Assembly (NCBI RefSeq): GCF_003333265.1
Contig: NZ_QOLB01000029.1
Location: 62,001-126,000, forward strand
Origin: Candidatus Halocynthiibacter alkanivorans
GTDB taxonomy: Bacteria; Pseudomonadota; Alphaproteobacteria; Rhodobacterales; Rhodobacteraceae
Reading direction: 5' to 3'
Length of the DNA: 64,000 nt
Shown in pieces: positions 17,440-26,320 of this stretch. The position numbers and the translations under genes are program-made. Position 1 is the first letter of the stretch. Every line of letters begins with the position of its first letter. The notes beneath the pieces were generated by a model, which saw only the letters and a list, made by a program, of their open reading frames with translations, did not search any database and was not told where the DNA came from.

Positions 17440-18432
17440 TTACATGCCTGCTTCCAGGATGGCGTTGATCAACGTATCACCATTTTCTTTGATAAAGTTT
17501 CTCCACACCGGTTTCACAGCTTTCTGGAAAGCGGCACCGTCGACATCGCGGTTCACCATCATGCCTTCGGCTTCCAGCGTCGCGATCATCTCATCTTCTT
17601 TGGCAATGCTCAGCTCACGCTGCATCGCAACAGCTTCGGCAGAGACTTCGGTGATGATCTTTTGCTCTTCAGCGGACAGGCCATTAAACTTGTTCAGGTT
17701 CATCACCAGCGCCAGTGGCGAATAGGCGTGACGGGTCAGCGACAGGTACTTCTGCACTTCGTAGAACTTGAAGGACTGCACAACACCGATCGGGTGATCC
17801 TGCGCGTCGACAACACCAGTTTCCAGCGCGGTATAAAGCTCGGCAACCGGGATTTGCTGTGGATTGGCACCGACCATATCAAACATATCGTTCAGCGCTT
17901 TGGAGCTGTTGACCCGCATCCGCAGACCTTTGAGATCTTCCGGAACCCGGATCGGACCCCGGTTGTTTGACACGTTACGATAGCCATTTTCAGGATAACC
18001 CAGCCCTTTCAGACCAAATTCTTCCATTTGTTTGGACACGCCCTGACCGACGTCGCCATCCAGCACTTTATAGGCGATTTCACGTGTCGGGAACATGAAG
18101 GGCAAAGTGAAGGCCGCCGCTTCCGGGATCAGACCGGTAAAGTTGTTCAGACCGGACATTTCAATGTCGATAATGCCGGAACGCGTCCCGTCGATCATCT
18201 GCGCATCATTGCCCAGCTGGCCCTGAGGAAATACGTTGACCTTCAGCGAGCCGTTGGAGCGGGCTTCAACCTGCTCTTTGAAAAACAACGACAGCGTTTG
18301 CTGCAGATCTGAGGCCGGAGCCGCATGCGCCAGTTTCAGAGTGACCTGCGCGCTGGCGGAAAGGGCGCTGACAGAAAGAGCTCCAACGGCCAATACCGAT
18401 GCCACCCCAATTGCTTTGAAAAATGTCTTCAT
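17440..18432 (-). CDS. dctP: TRAP transporter substrate-binding protein DctP
   Basis: 330 residues with a signal peptide (about 1-28, ending SALSASA) and the DctP fold: VTLKLAHAAPAS at the mature N-terminus, FPQGQLGNDAQMIDG, and LRMRVNSSKAL containing the arginine that binds the substrate carboxylate. It is the last gene of the dctQ-dctM-dctP unit; SBP genes are more often first. The regulon context suggests a sugar acid (gluconate- or idonate-like) as ligand. Confidence 0.93.
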   Translation of the reverse strand: MKTFFKAIGVASVLAVGALSVSALSASAQVTLKLAHAAPASDLQQTLSLFFKEQVEARSNGSLKVNVFPQGQLGNDAQMIDGTRSGIIDIEMSGLNNFTGLIPEAAAFTLPFMFPTREIAYKVLDGDVGQGVSKQMEEFGLKGLGYPENGYRNVSNNRGPIRVPEDLKGLRMRVNSSKALNDMFDMVGANPQQIPVAELYTALETGVVDAQDHPIGVVQSFKFYEVQKYLSLTRHAYSPLALVMNLNKFNGLSAEEQKIITEVSAEAVAMQRELSIAKEDEMIATLEAEGMMVNRDVDGAAFQKAVKPVWRNFIKENGDTLINAILEAGM

Positions 18433-18451
18433 AGTTTCCTCCTTGAAGTTT

Positions 18452-19732
18452 TTATCCGATCAAAATTTTCATCGGGACGATAATTATGCTCGGGAAGGCG
18501 ACAAACAGCGCCAGAAGCATAAGGTAGACAGCGATAAACGGCAGGACGCCTTTCACCGCGGTGCTCATAGGGACGCGGCCAACACCGCAAACCACATTCA
18601 GTACATTTCCCACCGGCGGCGTGATCAGACCGATCGAGGTGTTGATCACAAACATCAGGCCAAAATAGACGGGATCAATGCCGGCCAGTTTGATGATGGG
18701 CATGAACAGCGGCACCAGGATCAGGATGGTCGGCGCCAGATCCATCACCATGCCCACCATGAGTACGATCACCATGATTGTGGCCATCAGCAGTTTGGGT
18801 GAATCCACCAGCGGGCCAAGAAGTTCAGCCAGTTGCTGCGGCAATTGCGCGACGGTGATCAGCCAGGCAGCAACCATCGCCGATCCCACCAGAAACATGA
18901 CCATGGCGGTGGTACGTGCCGACTGCACCAGCATACGAAACAGGCTGTGCCAGGTCAGTTCGCGGTAGATAAAGGCAGACACAGCGATGGCGTAGACTGC
19001 AGCAACCACGGCCGCCTCGGTCGGGGTAAAGACGCCAAACCGAATACCACCAATAATGATCACCGGCAGGAACAGAGCCCAGACGCCGTCTTTGAGCGCG
19101 GCAAGCCGTTCGCTGCGGTCGGCCTTTGGCGCGACTTCGACATCCTCTTTGCGCATGATCACAGTCCAGACCACGATCAGAGCCATGCCCATAATCAACC
19201 CGGGTACGATGCCACCGATGAACAGTTTGGCTATGGATATGTTGCCCGCAACGCCCATGATGATCAGCGGCAGCGACGGCGGGATTACCGGCGCGATGAT
19301 GCCACCTGAGGCCAGCAACCCCATGGACGGCGCCTCCGGATACCCGGCTTTTTTCATCATCGGATAGAGAATGCTGACCAGCGCCGCCGCGTCGGCAACC
19401 GCCGACCCCGACAGGCCGGCAAGCAGTACGGCGGTGAAAATGGCAACATAACCCAGCCCGCCTTTGCGGTGGCCCATAAGCGCCGTTGCCAGCCGCACGA
19501 TCCGGGTCGACAATCCGCCTGAGGCCATGACTTCGCCGGCCATCAGAAAGAACGGAATGGCCAGCAGCGGAAAGCTGTCAACGCCATTGATCATCGACTG
19601 CGCCAGGATGTCGGCGCTGAACAGATCCATCTGGAGCATCAGTGCCATTGCCGCCAACAGCAGAGCGAAGGCGACGGGCAGCCCAAGGAAAATGCTGAAC
19701 AGCAGCACCGAGAGAAACAGTAAAAGAGTCAT
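18452..19732 (-). CDS. dctM: TRAP transporter large permease DctM
   Basis: 426 residues, the normal DctM length, with about twelve hydrophobic segments and typical signatures (GLSGSAVADAAALVSI, GLITPPVGNVLNVV, FTPTEAAVVAAVYA). It overlaps dctQ by four bases (ATGA). It is the sodium-coupled transmembrane channel of the TRAP system. Confidence 0.95.
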   Translation of the reverse strand: MTLLLFLSVLLFSIFLGLPVAFALLLAAMALMLQMDLFSADILAQSMINGVDSFPLLAIPFFLMAGEVMASGGLSTRIVRLATALMGHRKGGLGYVAIFTAVLLAGLSGSAVADAAALVSILYPMMKKAGYPEAPSMGLLASGGIIAPVIPPSLPLIIMGVAGNISIAKLFIGGIVPGLIMGMALIVVWTVIMRKEDVEVAPKADRSERLAALKDGVWALFLPVIIIGGIRFGVFTPTEAAVVAAVYAIAVSAFIYRELTWHSLFRMLVQSARTTAMVMFLVGSAMVAAWLITVAQLPQQLAELLGPLVDSPKLLMATIMVIVLMVGMVMDLAPTILILVPLFMPIIKLAGIDPVYFGLMFVINTSIGLITPPVGNVLNVVCGVGRVPMSTAVKGVLPFIAVYLMLLALFVAFPSIIIVPMKILIG

Positions 19733-20223
19733 TCTTGTGCCTCGTCATCGGGTTTGTTAAGCGGCCCGAACAGGTTAAATAGTGCGACAAACCCCATCAG
19801 CGCGCCCGAGACGACCCCGGCGAGATAAAACAGCCCGGACGGCAATCCGGTCAGCGGTGAGATATTGTTCCAGTTGGCCAACGTCTGCTTGGCTGCGCCC
19901 CAAAAGAGCATCCAGACCGAAACGAGAATGACCAGCCAGATGGCTTTGCGAAGAAAAGGAACCGCGCGCGGGAACAGCCTGTCCGCCAGTTCCGTGACGG
20001 CCAGGTGTTCGCCCCGGCGCAAAGCGGTGACCGCACCAAGCATCACCACCCAGACGAAACCCAGGCGCGACAGCTCAACAGACGGGCGCAGGCCGGATGA
20101 AAACCCATAACGCAAGACGACATTTGCAAAGACCAGCAGAATCATCGCGGCCAGAAGCACCGCCATAATGATGTCGATAAATTGCCAAAGCCAGATAGAC
20201 AGCTGTCTCAAAATTTCCTCCAC
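19729..20223 (-). CDS. dctQ: TRAP transporter small permease DctQ
   Basis: 164 residues with four predicted membrane helices, including the conserved NVVLRYGF segment and the RRGEHLAVTELADRL loop. It is the first gene of the TRAP operon; the operator palindrome at 20291 lies 68 bases upstream of its start. It works with DctM. Confidence 0.93.
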   Translation of the reverse strand: MEEILRQLSIWLWQFIDIIMAVLLAAMILLVFANVVLRYGFSSGLRPSVELSRLGFVWVVMLGAVTALRRGEHLAVTELADRLFPRAVPFLRKAIWLVILVSVWMLFWGAAKQTLANWNNISPLTGLPSGLFYLAGVVSGALMGFVALFNLFGPLNKPDDEAQE

Positions 20224-20290
20224 TTCCTCCCCCCGGCCTAACCCTGAATCGTCATAGCCTTGCCAGCAGGTCGTCTTTATTTTTGATAAT

Positions 20291-20304
20291 TGTTATCGAT
20301 ACCA
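20291..20304. promoter_or_regulatory. Predicted GntR/IdnR-type LacI operator (TRAP operon)
   Basis: TGTTATCGATACCA; with three flanking bases (20288-20304) it is the exact reverse complement of 23046-23062. It lies upstream of dctQ. Confidence 0.75.
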
Positions 20305-20450
20305 TTTCAGCCCGTCAACAATAATTTCAACAAAAAGGGCGATCGTGATCAGTGGGCTGGATTTTTATTTACGGTGCCAAATTGAACAGAGGATGATGGG
20401 GGTAACACATCAAGCTATTGAGGTTAAACGGCAAAGTTTAACTGGCGACG

Positions 20451-20730
20451 TCAGACGTTAAGGCCGAGACGCCACCGCCAGAAACCACCCGAAACCGTGA
20501 TATCGGCAAATCGGAGCACTCCAACAATTGGCGAAAATCCCGCTTGTTTCATAAACTCTGACCGTGCGGCGCAGCCATATTGAAAGATGTGGACGTTTCC
20601 CGGCGACAGCGTGCAGGCCAGCAGACCGCCCCCTTGCCCAGACGCATTAACCAGCCCGGAACTGCGCTAAAATTTGCCCGCCCTGAGCCAGGACTGCAGC
20701 GTCGCCTCCAGGCATGAAGAATAAGTATTC
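20451..20730 (-). pseudogene. Possible decayed gene, unidentified
   Basis: Minus-strand codons read FFMPGGDAAVLAQGG, then after an apparent frameshift near 20665 SSGLVNASGQGGG, TLSPGNVHIFQYG and EFMKQAGFSPIVG before a TGA at 20451. The composition is protein-like and there is no start or intact frame. The PGNV...AGF pattern faintly recalls arginine-deiminase-type proteins, but I cannot assign it. Confidence 0.3.
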
Positions 20731-20765
20731 GCGCGCGTCACACCAAACGGGCCGGCGCGCGCGGA

Positions 20766-20788
20766 CCTGACCCGGTTTCGGGATCAGG
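20766..20788. terminator. Hairpin, possible terminator
   Basis: CCTGACCCG and CGGGATCAGG pair around GTTT with one bulge, 52 bases beyond the minus-strand dehydrogenase stop. The T-run (TTTT) lies on the plus-strand side, so its activity for the minus gene is doubtful. Confidence 0.3.
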
Positions 20789-20839
20789 CCCGTTTTATCA
20801 GCGCAGGCCTGCGCTATTGGCATCAGCCTGCCACGGAGG

Positions 20840-21727
20840 TCACGAGAATTGCGACCTGTCCGGCCCCTTGAAATACTCCATCAACGCCGCCTGATCTTCG
20901 CCGCCAAGCCCCGCCGCCGTCAGCATGCGGTGCACCTCGGCACAGACTGCCGTCAGCGGCATTGCGGTATTGGTCAGACGTGCCAGATCCTGCGCGCCGT
21001 TGAGATCTTTGACCATATTGTCGATACGCCCGGTCTTGCGGTAATCTTTCGCAACAAACCGCGGCATATATTCCTGCAGCAACGCACTGTCCGCACGCCC
21101 GCCTTTCAGCGCCTGGGGGATTTTAGCCGCATCCACACCTGCATCCAGCGCCAGCTGTGTCGCCTCAGCAACCGCCAGGAAGCCAAGACCACACAGCACC
21201 TGATTGATCAGCTTGGTGGTCTGCCCGGCCCCGCTCGGCCCCATATGGGTGTAGTTTGAGGCCACATCTTTCAGCACATTGTGGGCGTCCTCCACGTCTT
21301 TGGCCTCGCCGCCGGCCATCAGGGTCAACTCACCAATCAAGGCTTTTGGCGCGCCGCCCGACAGCGGGCTGTCGACCCAGCGCAGCCCTTGCGCCGCAGC
21401 TTTGGCAGCCAGGTCTTTTGTCGATTCCGGATCGATCGAGGACATGTCGATAATGACAGTACCTGGCTTCGCGCCACTGGCCACACCCTCGGCCCCAAAC
21501 ACTGCCAGATCAACAATCCGGGCCGAATTCAGGCTGACAATCACATAATCAGACACCGCCGCAGCGTCCGCAGCCGACGCCGACGCCTTTGCACCCCTGG
21601 CCACCAGTTCCGCCACTTTTTCAGCGTCCAGGTCAAACACCGTTAAATTATGCCCGACCTGCGCCAGCCTTGTGCCGATAGCGCCACCCATGGCCCCTGC
21701 CCCGATCAGTGCAACATTCTGTGTCAT
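20840..21727 (-). CDS. Beta-hydroxyacid dehydrogenase family oxidoreductase
   Basis: 295 residues. The cofactor motif is GAGAMGGAIG, the substrate motif is DSPLSGG and the catalytic lysine lies in GAGQTTKLINQ. Length and motifs fit L-threonate dehydrogenase / tartronate-semialdehyde reductase relatives. Its ATG overlaps the gntK stop (ATGA). It is the last gene of the SDR-gntK-dehydrogenase unit driven from the operator at 23046, so it probably oxidises or reduces a hydroxyacid derived from the imported sugar acid. Confidence 0.9.
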   Translation of the reverse strand: MTQNVALIGAGAMGGAIGTRLAQVGHNLTVFDLDAEKVAELVARGAKASASAADAAAVSDYVIVSLNSARIVDLAVFGAEGVASGAKPGTVIIDMSSIDPESTKDLAAKAAAQGLRWVDSPLSGGAPKALIGELTLMAGGEAKDVEDAHNVLKDVASNYTHMGPSGAGQTTKLINQVLCGLGFLAVAEATQLALDAGVDAAKIPQALKGGRADSALLQEYMPRFVAKDYRKTGRIDNMVKDLNGAQDLARLTNTAMPLTAVCAEVHRMLTAAGLGGEDQAALMEYFKGPDRSQFS

Positions 21728-22224
21728 GTCTCAACCTTTCCGATTTTCTCAAGTATCTCCGCCACGACCGCGTCAAAGGACTGATCGATATCAACCGTGA
21801 CTGATGCCTCATCAGGCTGAAGCGGCTGCAGTGTCGCAATCTGACTGTCCAGCAGGCTGAGCGGCATGAAATGGTCATCCCGCGCTGACATGCGTTTTCT
21901 GATCACCTCAGCGGCGCCGTCCAGATGTAAAAACAGCACCGGCTCCCCCGCCGCATCGCGTATCCGGTTGCGGTAGCTGCGTTTCAGCGCCGAACAGCCG
22001 ATCACGCAGAGCCCGTCAAAGTCGCGCAATGCAGTGCCAACTTTTTCCAGCCAGGGCGCACGATCCGTGTCATTCAACGCCTCGCCGCGCGCCATTTTTT
22101 CGATGTTTGATTTTGGGTGCAGATCATCACCGTCAATGAACGTTGCACTGAGCCCTGCGGCAAGTGCCGCCCCGACCGAGGATTTTCCACAGCCCGCAAT
22201 GCCCATGACCACATAACATCTCAT
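21724..22224 (-). CDS. gntK: Gluconokinase
   Basis: 166 residues, the normal GntK length. It has the P-loop GIAGCGKS (8-15), the substrate-site motif DGDDLHPKSNIEKM, and CSALKRSYRN, all characteristic of the gluconate kinase family. It phosphorylates D-gluconate to 6-phosphogluconate in the cytoplasm. It starts one base after the SDR stop, so both are one transcript. This is the strongest single indication that the regulon feeds gluconate into the Entner-Doudoroff or pentose phosphate route. Confidence 0.93.
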   Translation of the reverse strand: MRCYVVMGIAGCGKSSVGAALAAGLSATFIDGDDLHPKSNIEKMARGEALNDTDRAPWLEKVGTALRDFDGLCVIGCSALKRSYRNRIRDAAGEPVLFLHLDGAAEVIRKRMSARDDHFMPLSLLDSQIATLQPLQPDEASVTVDIDQSFDAVVAEILEKIGKVET

Positions 22225-22225
22225 G

Positions 22226-22999
22226 TTACAGCGACGCCGTTATGCCGCCATCGACATACAGCGTGTGCCCGTTGACAAAACTGGACGCTGGCGCGCTGAG
22301 GAAGATACATGCGCCCACCAGTTCGTCTACATTGCCCCAGCGACCGGCGGGGGTGCGTTTTTCCAGCCAGGAGCTGAACGCAGCATCGGCGACAAGCGCG
22401 GCGTTCAGCGGTGTGTCGAAATAACCCGGCGCGATCGCATTGCATTGCAGCCCATGTCTGGCCCAGTCCGTCGCCATACCCTTTGTCAGATTGCCCACAG
22501 CGCCTTTGGTGGCGGTATAGGGCGCGATGCCCGGACGGGCCAGCAAAGTTTGCACCGATGCGATATTGATGATTTTACCGACGCCACGGCTGATCATGTG
22601 GCGGGCGACCGCCTGCCCCACATTAAAAACCGTCGAAATATTTGTCCGCAGCAGTTGATCAAACATCTCCGCCGGAAAGTTTTCCAGCTCGCTCCGATGC
22701 TGCATTCCGGCGTTGTTTACCAGGATATCAATAGCACCGGTATTGGCTTCAAAATCGTCGATCGCCTGTTTGACTGCGGCGTGGTCGGTGGCATCAAAGG
22801 GCAATTCGCTGACCGTCGCCCCCTGGTCACGCAGCGACCGAGCCGCCTGCGCAAGTTTGCTGGTATCACGCCCGTTCAGTACGACATGCGCCCCAGCCTC
22901 AGAAAGCCCCCTGGCCAAAGCATATCCGATTCCCTGAGAAGAGCCCGTCACCAGCGCCAGCCGCCCCGTCAGATCGAACAGTTCATTTCCTTTGGCCAT
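22226..22999 (-). CDS. idnO: SDR oxidoreductase, gluconate 5-dehydrogenase (IdnO)-like
   Basis: 257 residues from the ATG at 22999, which has an AAAGGAAAG ribosome site; the longer upstream frame crosses the operator region and is spurious. Motifs are TGSSQGIG, NNAG, IASVQ and YTATK. The start FDLTGRLALVTG and the ending LYVDGGITASL match 5-keto-gluconate reductase proteins, which reduce 5-keto-D-gluconate to D-gluconate. Pairing with gntK and the IdnD-like gene supports the L-idonate route. Confidence 0.85.
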   Translation of the reverse strand: MAKGNELFDLTGRLALVTGSSQGIGYALARGLSEAGAHVVLNGRDTSKLAQAARSLRDQGATVSELPFDATDHAAVKQAIDDFEANTGAIDILVNNAGMQHRSELENFPAEMFDQLLRTNISTVFNVGQAVARHMISRGVGKIINIASVQTLLARPGIAPYTATKGAVGNLTKGMATDWARHGLQCNAIAPGYFDTPLNAALVADAAFSSWLEKRTPAGRWGNVDELVGACIFLSAPASSFVNGHTLYVDGGITASL

Positions 23000-23045
23000 A
23001 CAAGCTTTCCTTTTTGATCTCGACAATAACAAATTACATCGCTTA

Positions 23046-23059
23046 TGGTATCGATAACA
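23046..23059. promoter_or_regulatory. Predicted GntR/IdnR-type LacI operator (divergent promoter)
   Basis: TGGTATCGATAACA lies between the divergent SDR (start 22999) and 2-hydroxyacid dehydrogenase (start 23087) genes. It is the exact inverted copy of the TRAP operon site. Confidence 0.75.
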
Positions 23060-23086
23060 ATTCAAGTCAAGAGAGCGAGTACCCCG

Positions 23087-24046
23087 ATGGTCAAAGCAAA
23101 CATACTTCAGGTCGGTCCTTACCCGGAATGGGATGAAGGTCCATTGAATGAAGCCTTTACGGTACATCGCCTGTTTGACGCCGACAACACGGCTGCGTTT
23201 CTGGCCGAGGTCGGTCCAGACATCCGCGGCATCGCAACCCGGGGCGAACTTGGCGCTGATCGCGCACTGATTGAGGCCTGCCCGAACCTGGAGATTATTT
23301 CGGTGTATGGCGTCGGGTATGACGCGGTTGATCTGGCGGCCTGTGGCGAAAAAGGCATCCATGTGACCAACACACCGGATGTTTTGACCAAAGACGTCGC
23401 TGATCTGGGCGTCGCCATGATGCTGGCGCAGTCGCGCGGCCTTGTCGGTGCAGAATCCTGGGTTCGGGACGGCAGCTGGGCGGCAAAAGGGCTTTACCCG
23501 CTCAAGCGCCGCGTACACGGCGCCAAAGTCGGTGTGCTCGGCCTGGGCCGCATCGGTTTTGAGGTTGCCAAACGGCTGACAGGCTTTGACATGGATATCG
23601 CCTATTCCGATATCTCCGCCAAAGACTACGCGGCTGACTGGGCATATATTTCTGATCCGGTTGAACTTGCCCGCCATGCGGATTTCCTGTTTGTGACACT
23701 CGCTGCGTCGGCCGACACCCGCCATATCGTCGGACATGATGTGCTGGAAGCGCTTGGCCCGGAGGGCATGGTTATCAACATTTCCCGCGCCTCCAATATC
23801 GACGAAAACGCACTGCTGGACGCGTTGGAAAATGGTCACCTTGGCGCCGCAGCGCTGGATGTGTTTGAGGGTGAACCGGCGCTGGATCCGCGTTTTCTGC
23901 AGCTCAACAACGTGCTGTTACAGCCACATCACGCCTCGGGAACATTTGAGACCCGCAAAGCAATGGGCAAACTGGTGCGGGACAATCTGAGTGCGCATTT
24001 CGCAGGCGAAAGCCTGCTGACACCAGTGGCGCAGAGGCAGTCATGA
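23087..24046 (+). CDS. D-2-hydroxyacid dehydrogenase (glyoxylate/2-ketogluconate reductase-like)
   Basis: 319 residues from the ATG at 23087. It has the NAD-binding motif GLGRIG, the substrate arginine region INISRAS, the catalytic Glu in DVFEGEP and His in QPHHASGT. This is a complete D-isomer 2-hydroxyacid dehydrogenase. In gluconate/idonate regulons such enzymes reduce 2-keto-gluconate or 2,5-diketo-gluconate; glyoxylate/hydroxypyruvate reduction is an alternative. Its stop overlaps the idnD start (ATGA). Confidence 0.88.
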   Translation: MVKANILQVGPYPEWDEGPLNEAFTVHRLFDADNTAAFLAEVGPDIRGIATRGELGADRALIEACPNLEIISVYGVGYDAVDLAACGEKGIHVTNTPDVLTKDVADLGVAMMLAQSRGLVGAESWVRDGSWAAKGLYPLKRRVHGAKVGVLGLGRIGFEVAKRLTGFDMDIAYSDISAKDYAADWAYISDPVELARHADFLFVTLAASADTRHIVGHDVLEALGPEGMVINISRASNIDENALLDALENGHLGAAALDVFEGEPALDPRFLQLNNVLLQPHHASGTFETRKAMGKLVRDNLSAHFAGESLLTPVAQRQS

Positions 24047-25074
24047 AATCCATCGTCATTCACGCTGCAAAAGACCTGCGGCTCGAAGAAAGCCAGCCCG
24101 GGGAGCCCGGTGCCGGAGAAGTCCAGATTGCTCTGGCCACCGGCGGCATCTGCGGCTCAGACCTGCATTATTTCAACAACGGTGGTTTTGGTGCCATTAT
24201 ACTGCGCGAACCGATGGTGCTGGGCCATGAAGTATCCGGCCACATTGTCAAACTGGGCGCAGGTGTAGAAAACCTGAGCGTAGGTCAACTGGTCGCTGTC
24301 TCCCCGTCGCGCCCGTGCTACGCCTGCGAATATTGCCAGCAGGGCAAACACAACCAGTGTCTGAACATGCGCTTTTACGGCAGCGCCATGCCGTTTCCCC
24401 ATATCCAGGGCGCCTTCCGGCAAGTGCTGGTGGCCGACGCCAGCCAATGCGCCCCGGCGGACGGGCTGAGCCCGGCGGAAGCGGCGATGGCGGAACCGCT
24501 TGCGGTCTGTCTGCACGCCACAAGACAGGCGGGTGAAATGCTGGGCAAGCGTGTGCTTATTACCGGCTGCGGTCCGATCGGGCTGCTCTCCGTCCTCGCC
24601 GCGCGCCGCGCCGGAGCCGCAGAAATCGTCGCCACTGACCTGTCAGATTTCACTCTGGACCTGGCCCGGAAAAATGGCGCTGACCTGGGCATCAACATGG
24701 TGAACTCGCCGGAGCAACTGACTGAATATCAGGCCGGAAAAGGCCATTTCGATGTGCTGTATGAATGTTCCGGTGCAGCCCCCGCGCTTGCCGCTGGTAT
24801 CGCCGCGCTGCGCCCCGGCGGGGTGATTGTTCAGCTTGGCCTCGGCGGCGACATGAGCCTGCCAATGATGGCCATCACTGCCAAGGAGCTGCAACTGCGC
24901 GGGTCTTTCCGCTTTCATCGGGAGTTCTTCACCGGGGTGGAGCTGATGCAAAAAGGGCTGATCGATGCGAAACCGCTGATCAGCCACACACTGCCGCTGG
25001 AGCAGGCGGAAGACGCCTTCACCCTGGCCTCAGACCGCAGCCAGGCGATGAAAGTGCATATCGACTTTTCCTGA
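24043..25074 (+). CDS. idnD: Zinc alcohol dehydrogenase family, L-idonate 5-dehydrogenase-like
   Basis: 343 residues. The catalytic zinc site is GGICGSDLHYF with GHEVSGH, the structural zinc Cys cluster is CYACEYCQQGKHNQC, and the NAD motif is GCGPIG. The N-terminal HAAKDLRLEE and GGICGSDLHYFNNGGFG are close to E. coli IdnD, which oxidises L-idonate to 5-keto-gluconate. With IdnO and GntK this completes idonate to 6-phosphogluconate. It ends the plus-strand unit, before a strong terminator. Confidence 0.88.
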   Translation: MKSIVIHAAKDLRLEESQPGEPGAGEVQIALATGGICGSDLHYFNNGGFGAIILREPMVLGHEVSGHIVKLGAGVENLSVGQLVAVSPSRPCYACEYCQQGKHNQCLNMRFYGSAMPFPHIQGAFRQVLVADASQCAPADGLSPAEAAMAEPLAVCLHATRQAGEMLGKRVLITGCGPIGLLSVLAARRAGAAEIVATDLSDFTLDLARKNGADLGINMVNSPEQLTEYQAGKGHFDVLYECSGAAPALAAGIAALRPGGVIVQLGLGGDMSLPMMAITAKELQLRGSFRFHREFFTGVELMQKGLIDAKPLISHTLPLEQAEDAFTLASDRSQAMKVHIDFS

Positions 25075-25140
25075 TCTATGACCCGGATGCATTGCCCGGA
25101 CGAAAGGGCGCCCGCAGCACCGGCCGGCTCAGACAGACAA

Positions 25141-25178
25141 CAAAAGGGGCCAGGTGCTGCAACGCCTGGCCCCTTTTG
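25141..25178. terminator. Strong bidirectional terminator
   Basis: CAAAAGGGGCCAGG and CCTGGCCCCTTTTG form a perfect 14-pair stem around a 10-base loop, between idnD and the convergent pdxA-like gene. T-runs occur on both strands. Confidence 0.85.
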
Positions 25179-25318
25179 GCATCACAATAGCCCGCCGCTT
25201 CAAACCGCACCGGGCCGGTGCAGAGCGAAAATGCGTTTCGCCAGATATCCGATTGCCCGCGATCAGATGATCGCCATGCGGCGTGTATGTCATGTATTAT
25301 TCAGATCGTTTTTGGGCG

Positions 25319-26320
25319 CTATGCGTCGCGCCAGTTTTCAACCATATCGCAAGCGAGCTGAAAGGCCGCCAGAGTGGCACCGACATCCGCTTTGCCCAGC
25401 CCGGCAATGTCAAAAGCAGTGCCATGCGCCGGGGTTGTGACCGGGAAAGGCATGCCGCCCTGCACCGTTACACCCCGGTCAAAACCGAGCAGTTTCAGCG
25501 CGATCTGGCCCTGATCGTGATACATAGTGACGATTCCGTCAATCTCACCCGCCACGGCTTTCAGAAACACTGTATCCGAGGGCCAGGGTCCGTCCACCGC
25601 CATCTGACCGCCGGCCAGCCGGCGTACAGCAGGTTCGATCACGTCGATTTCTTCCCGGCCAAAATTGCCCCCGTCCCCGGCATGAGGGTTGAGCGCCGCA
25701 ACCGAAATACGCGGCCGGGCCAGACCGGAGCGACGCAGAGTTTTGTCGATCAGGGCAACGGCTTCCGTGATGCGCTCCTCTGAGATCGCATCGGCAACAT
25801 CGCGCAGGGCGATATGGCTGGTGACCCGGCTGGTCCAGAGCCCGTCCAGCGTATTCAGCTCCGAAAGATAATCGACCACACCCAAACGGTCCGCCATATA
25901 ATGAAGCTCATCACTGTGCTCCATCCCGGCCAGGTGCAAGGCTGCTTTGTTGAACGGGGCAAACACCACCGCGTCAATCACCCCGTCGCGGGCGAGATCC
26001 AGCGCCAGGTCCAGCGTCGCCAGAACCGATGCTCCGGACGCCCGGGTGGCTTCTGCCTTCACCACCGCGTCGCGGGTGATCGTACGGGTCTCGTGCCAGG
26101 CAAAGCCGCCGGACACGCTCCAGGACCCCTGGCGCGCATCAACCGGGATCAGCTCGTGCTGGACGCCGGCCAGTTGCTGGCCGCGCTCAAAGATATGCGC
26201 ATCGCCAATCAGCAGGATGTCGGCGGCCTCTGCCACCCCCTCGCTGGCCAGCAAACGGGCGATCAACTCCGGCCCGATACCACTGGGATCCCCGGGAATA
26301 ATTCCTATTCTGGGTTTCAT
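25319..26320 (-). CDS. PdxA-family 4-phospho-hydroxyacid dehydrogenase (PdxA2-like)
   Basis: 333 residues, full length for the PdxA family. It has IPGDPSGIGPE at the N-terminus, NPHAGDGGNFG and TMYHDQGQIALK with the metal-binding His, and PAHGTAFDIAG. The catabolic context points to the PdxA2 branch, which oxidises 4-phospho-D-erythronate or -threonate rather than making pyridoxine. The usual DUF1537 kinase partner is absent. It is the last gene of the TctABC operon, overlapping the regulator by four bases. Confidence 0.85.
   Translation of the reverse strand: MKPRIGIIPGDPSGIGPELIARLLASEGVAEAADILLIGDAHIFERGQQLAGVQHELIPVDARQGSWSVSGGFAWHETRTITRDAVVKAEATRASGASVLATLDLALDLARDGVIDAVVFAPFNKAALHLAGMEHSDELHYMADRLGVVDYLSELNTLDGLWTSRVTSHIALRDVADAISEERITEAVALIDKTLRRSGLARPRISVAALNPHAGDGGNFGREEIDVIEPAVRRLAGGQMAVDGPWPSDTVFLKAVAGEIDGIVTMYHDQGQIALKLLGFDRGVTVQGGMPFPVTTPAHGTAFDIAGLGKADVGATLAAFQLACDMVENWRDA

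Larger units (their letters stand above)
20224..20839. other. 616-base intergenic region
   Basis: Holds the TRAP operon promoter with its operator (20291-20304), a decayed reading frame on the minus strand (20451-20730) and a hairpin (20766-20788). I see no intact gene. Confidence 0.6.

Noticed and set aside
22226-23839. 537-residue open frame as one protein
   Set aside because: Only the last 257 residues match SDR proteins; the rest is antisense to the 2-hydroxyacid dehydrogenase and crosses the operator.
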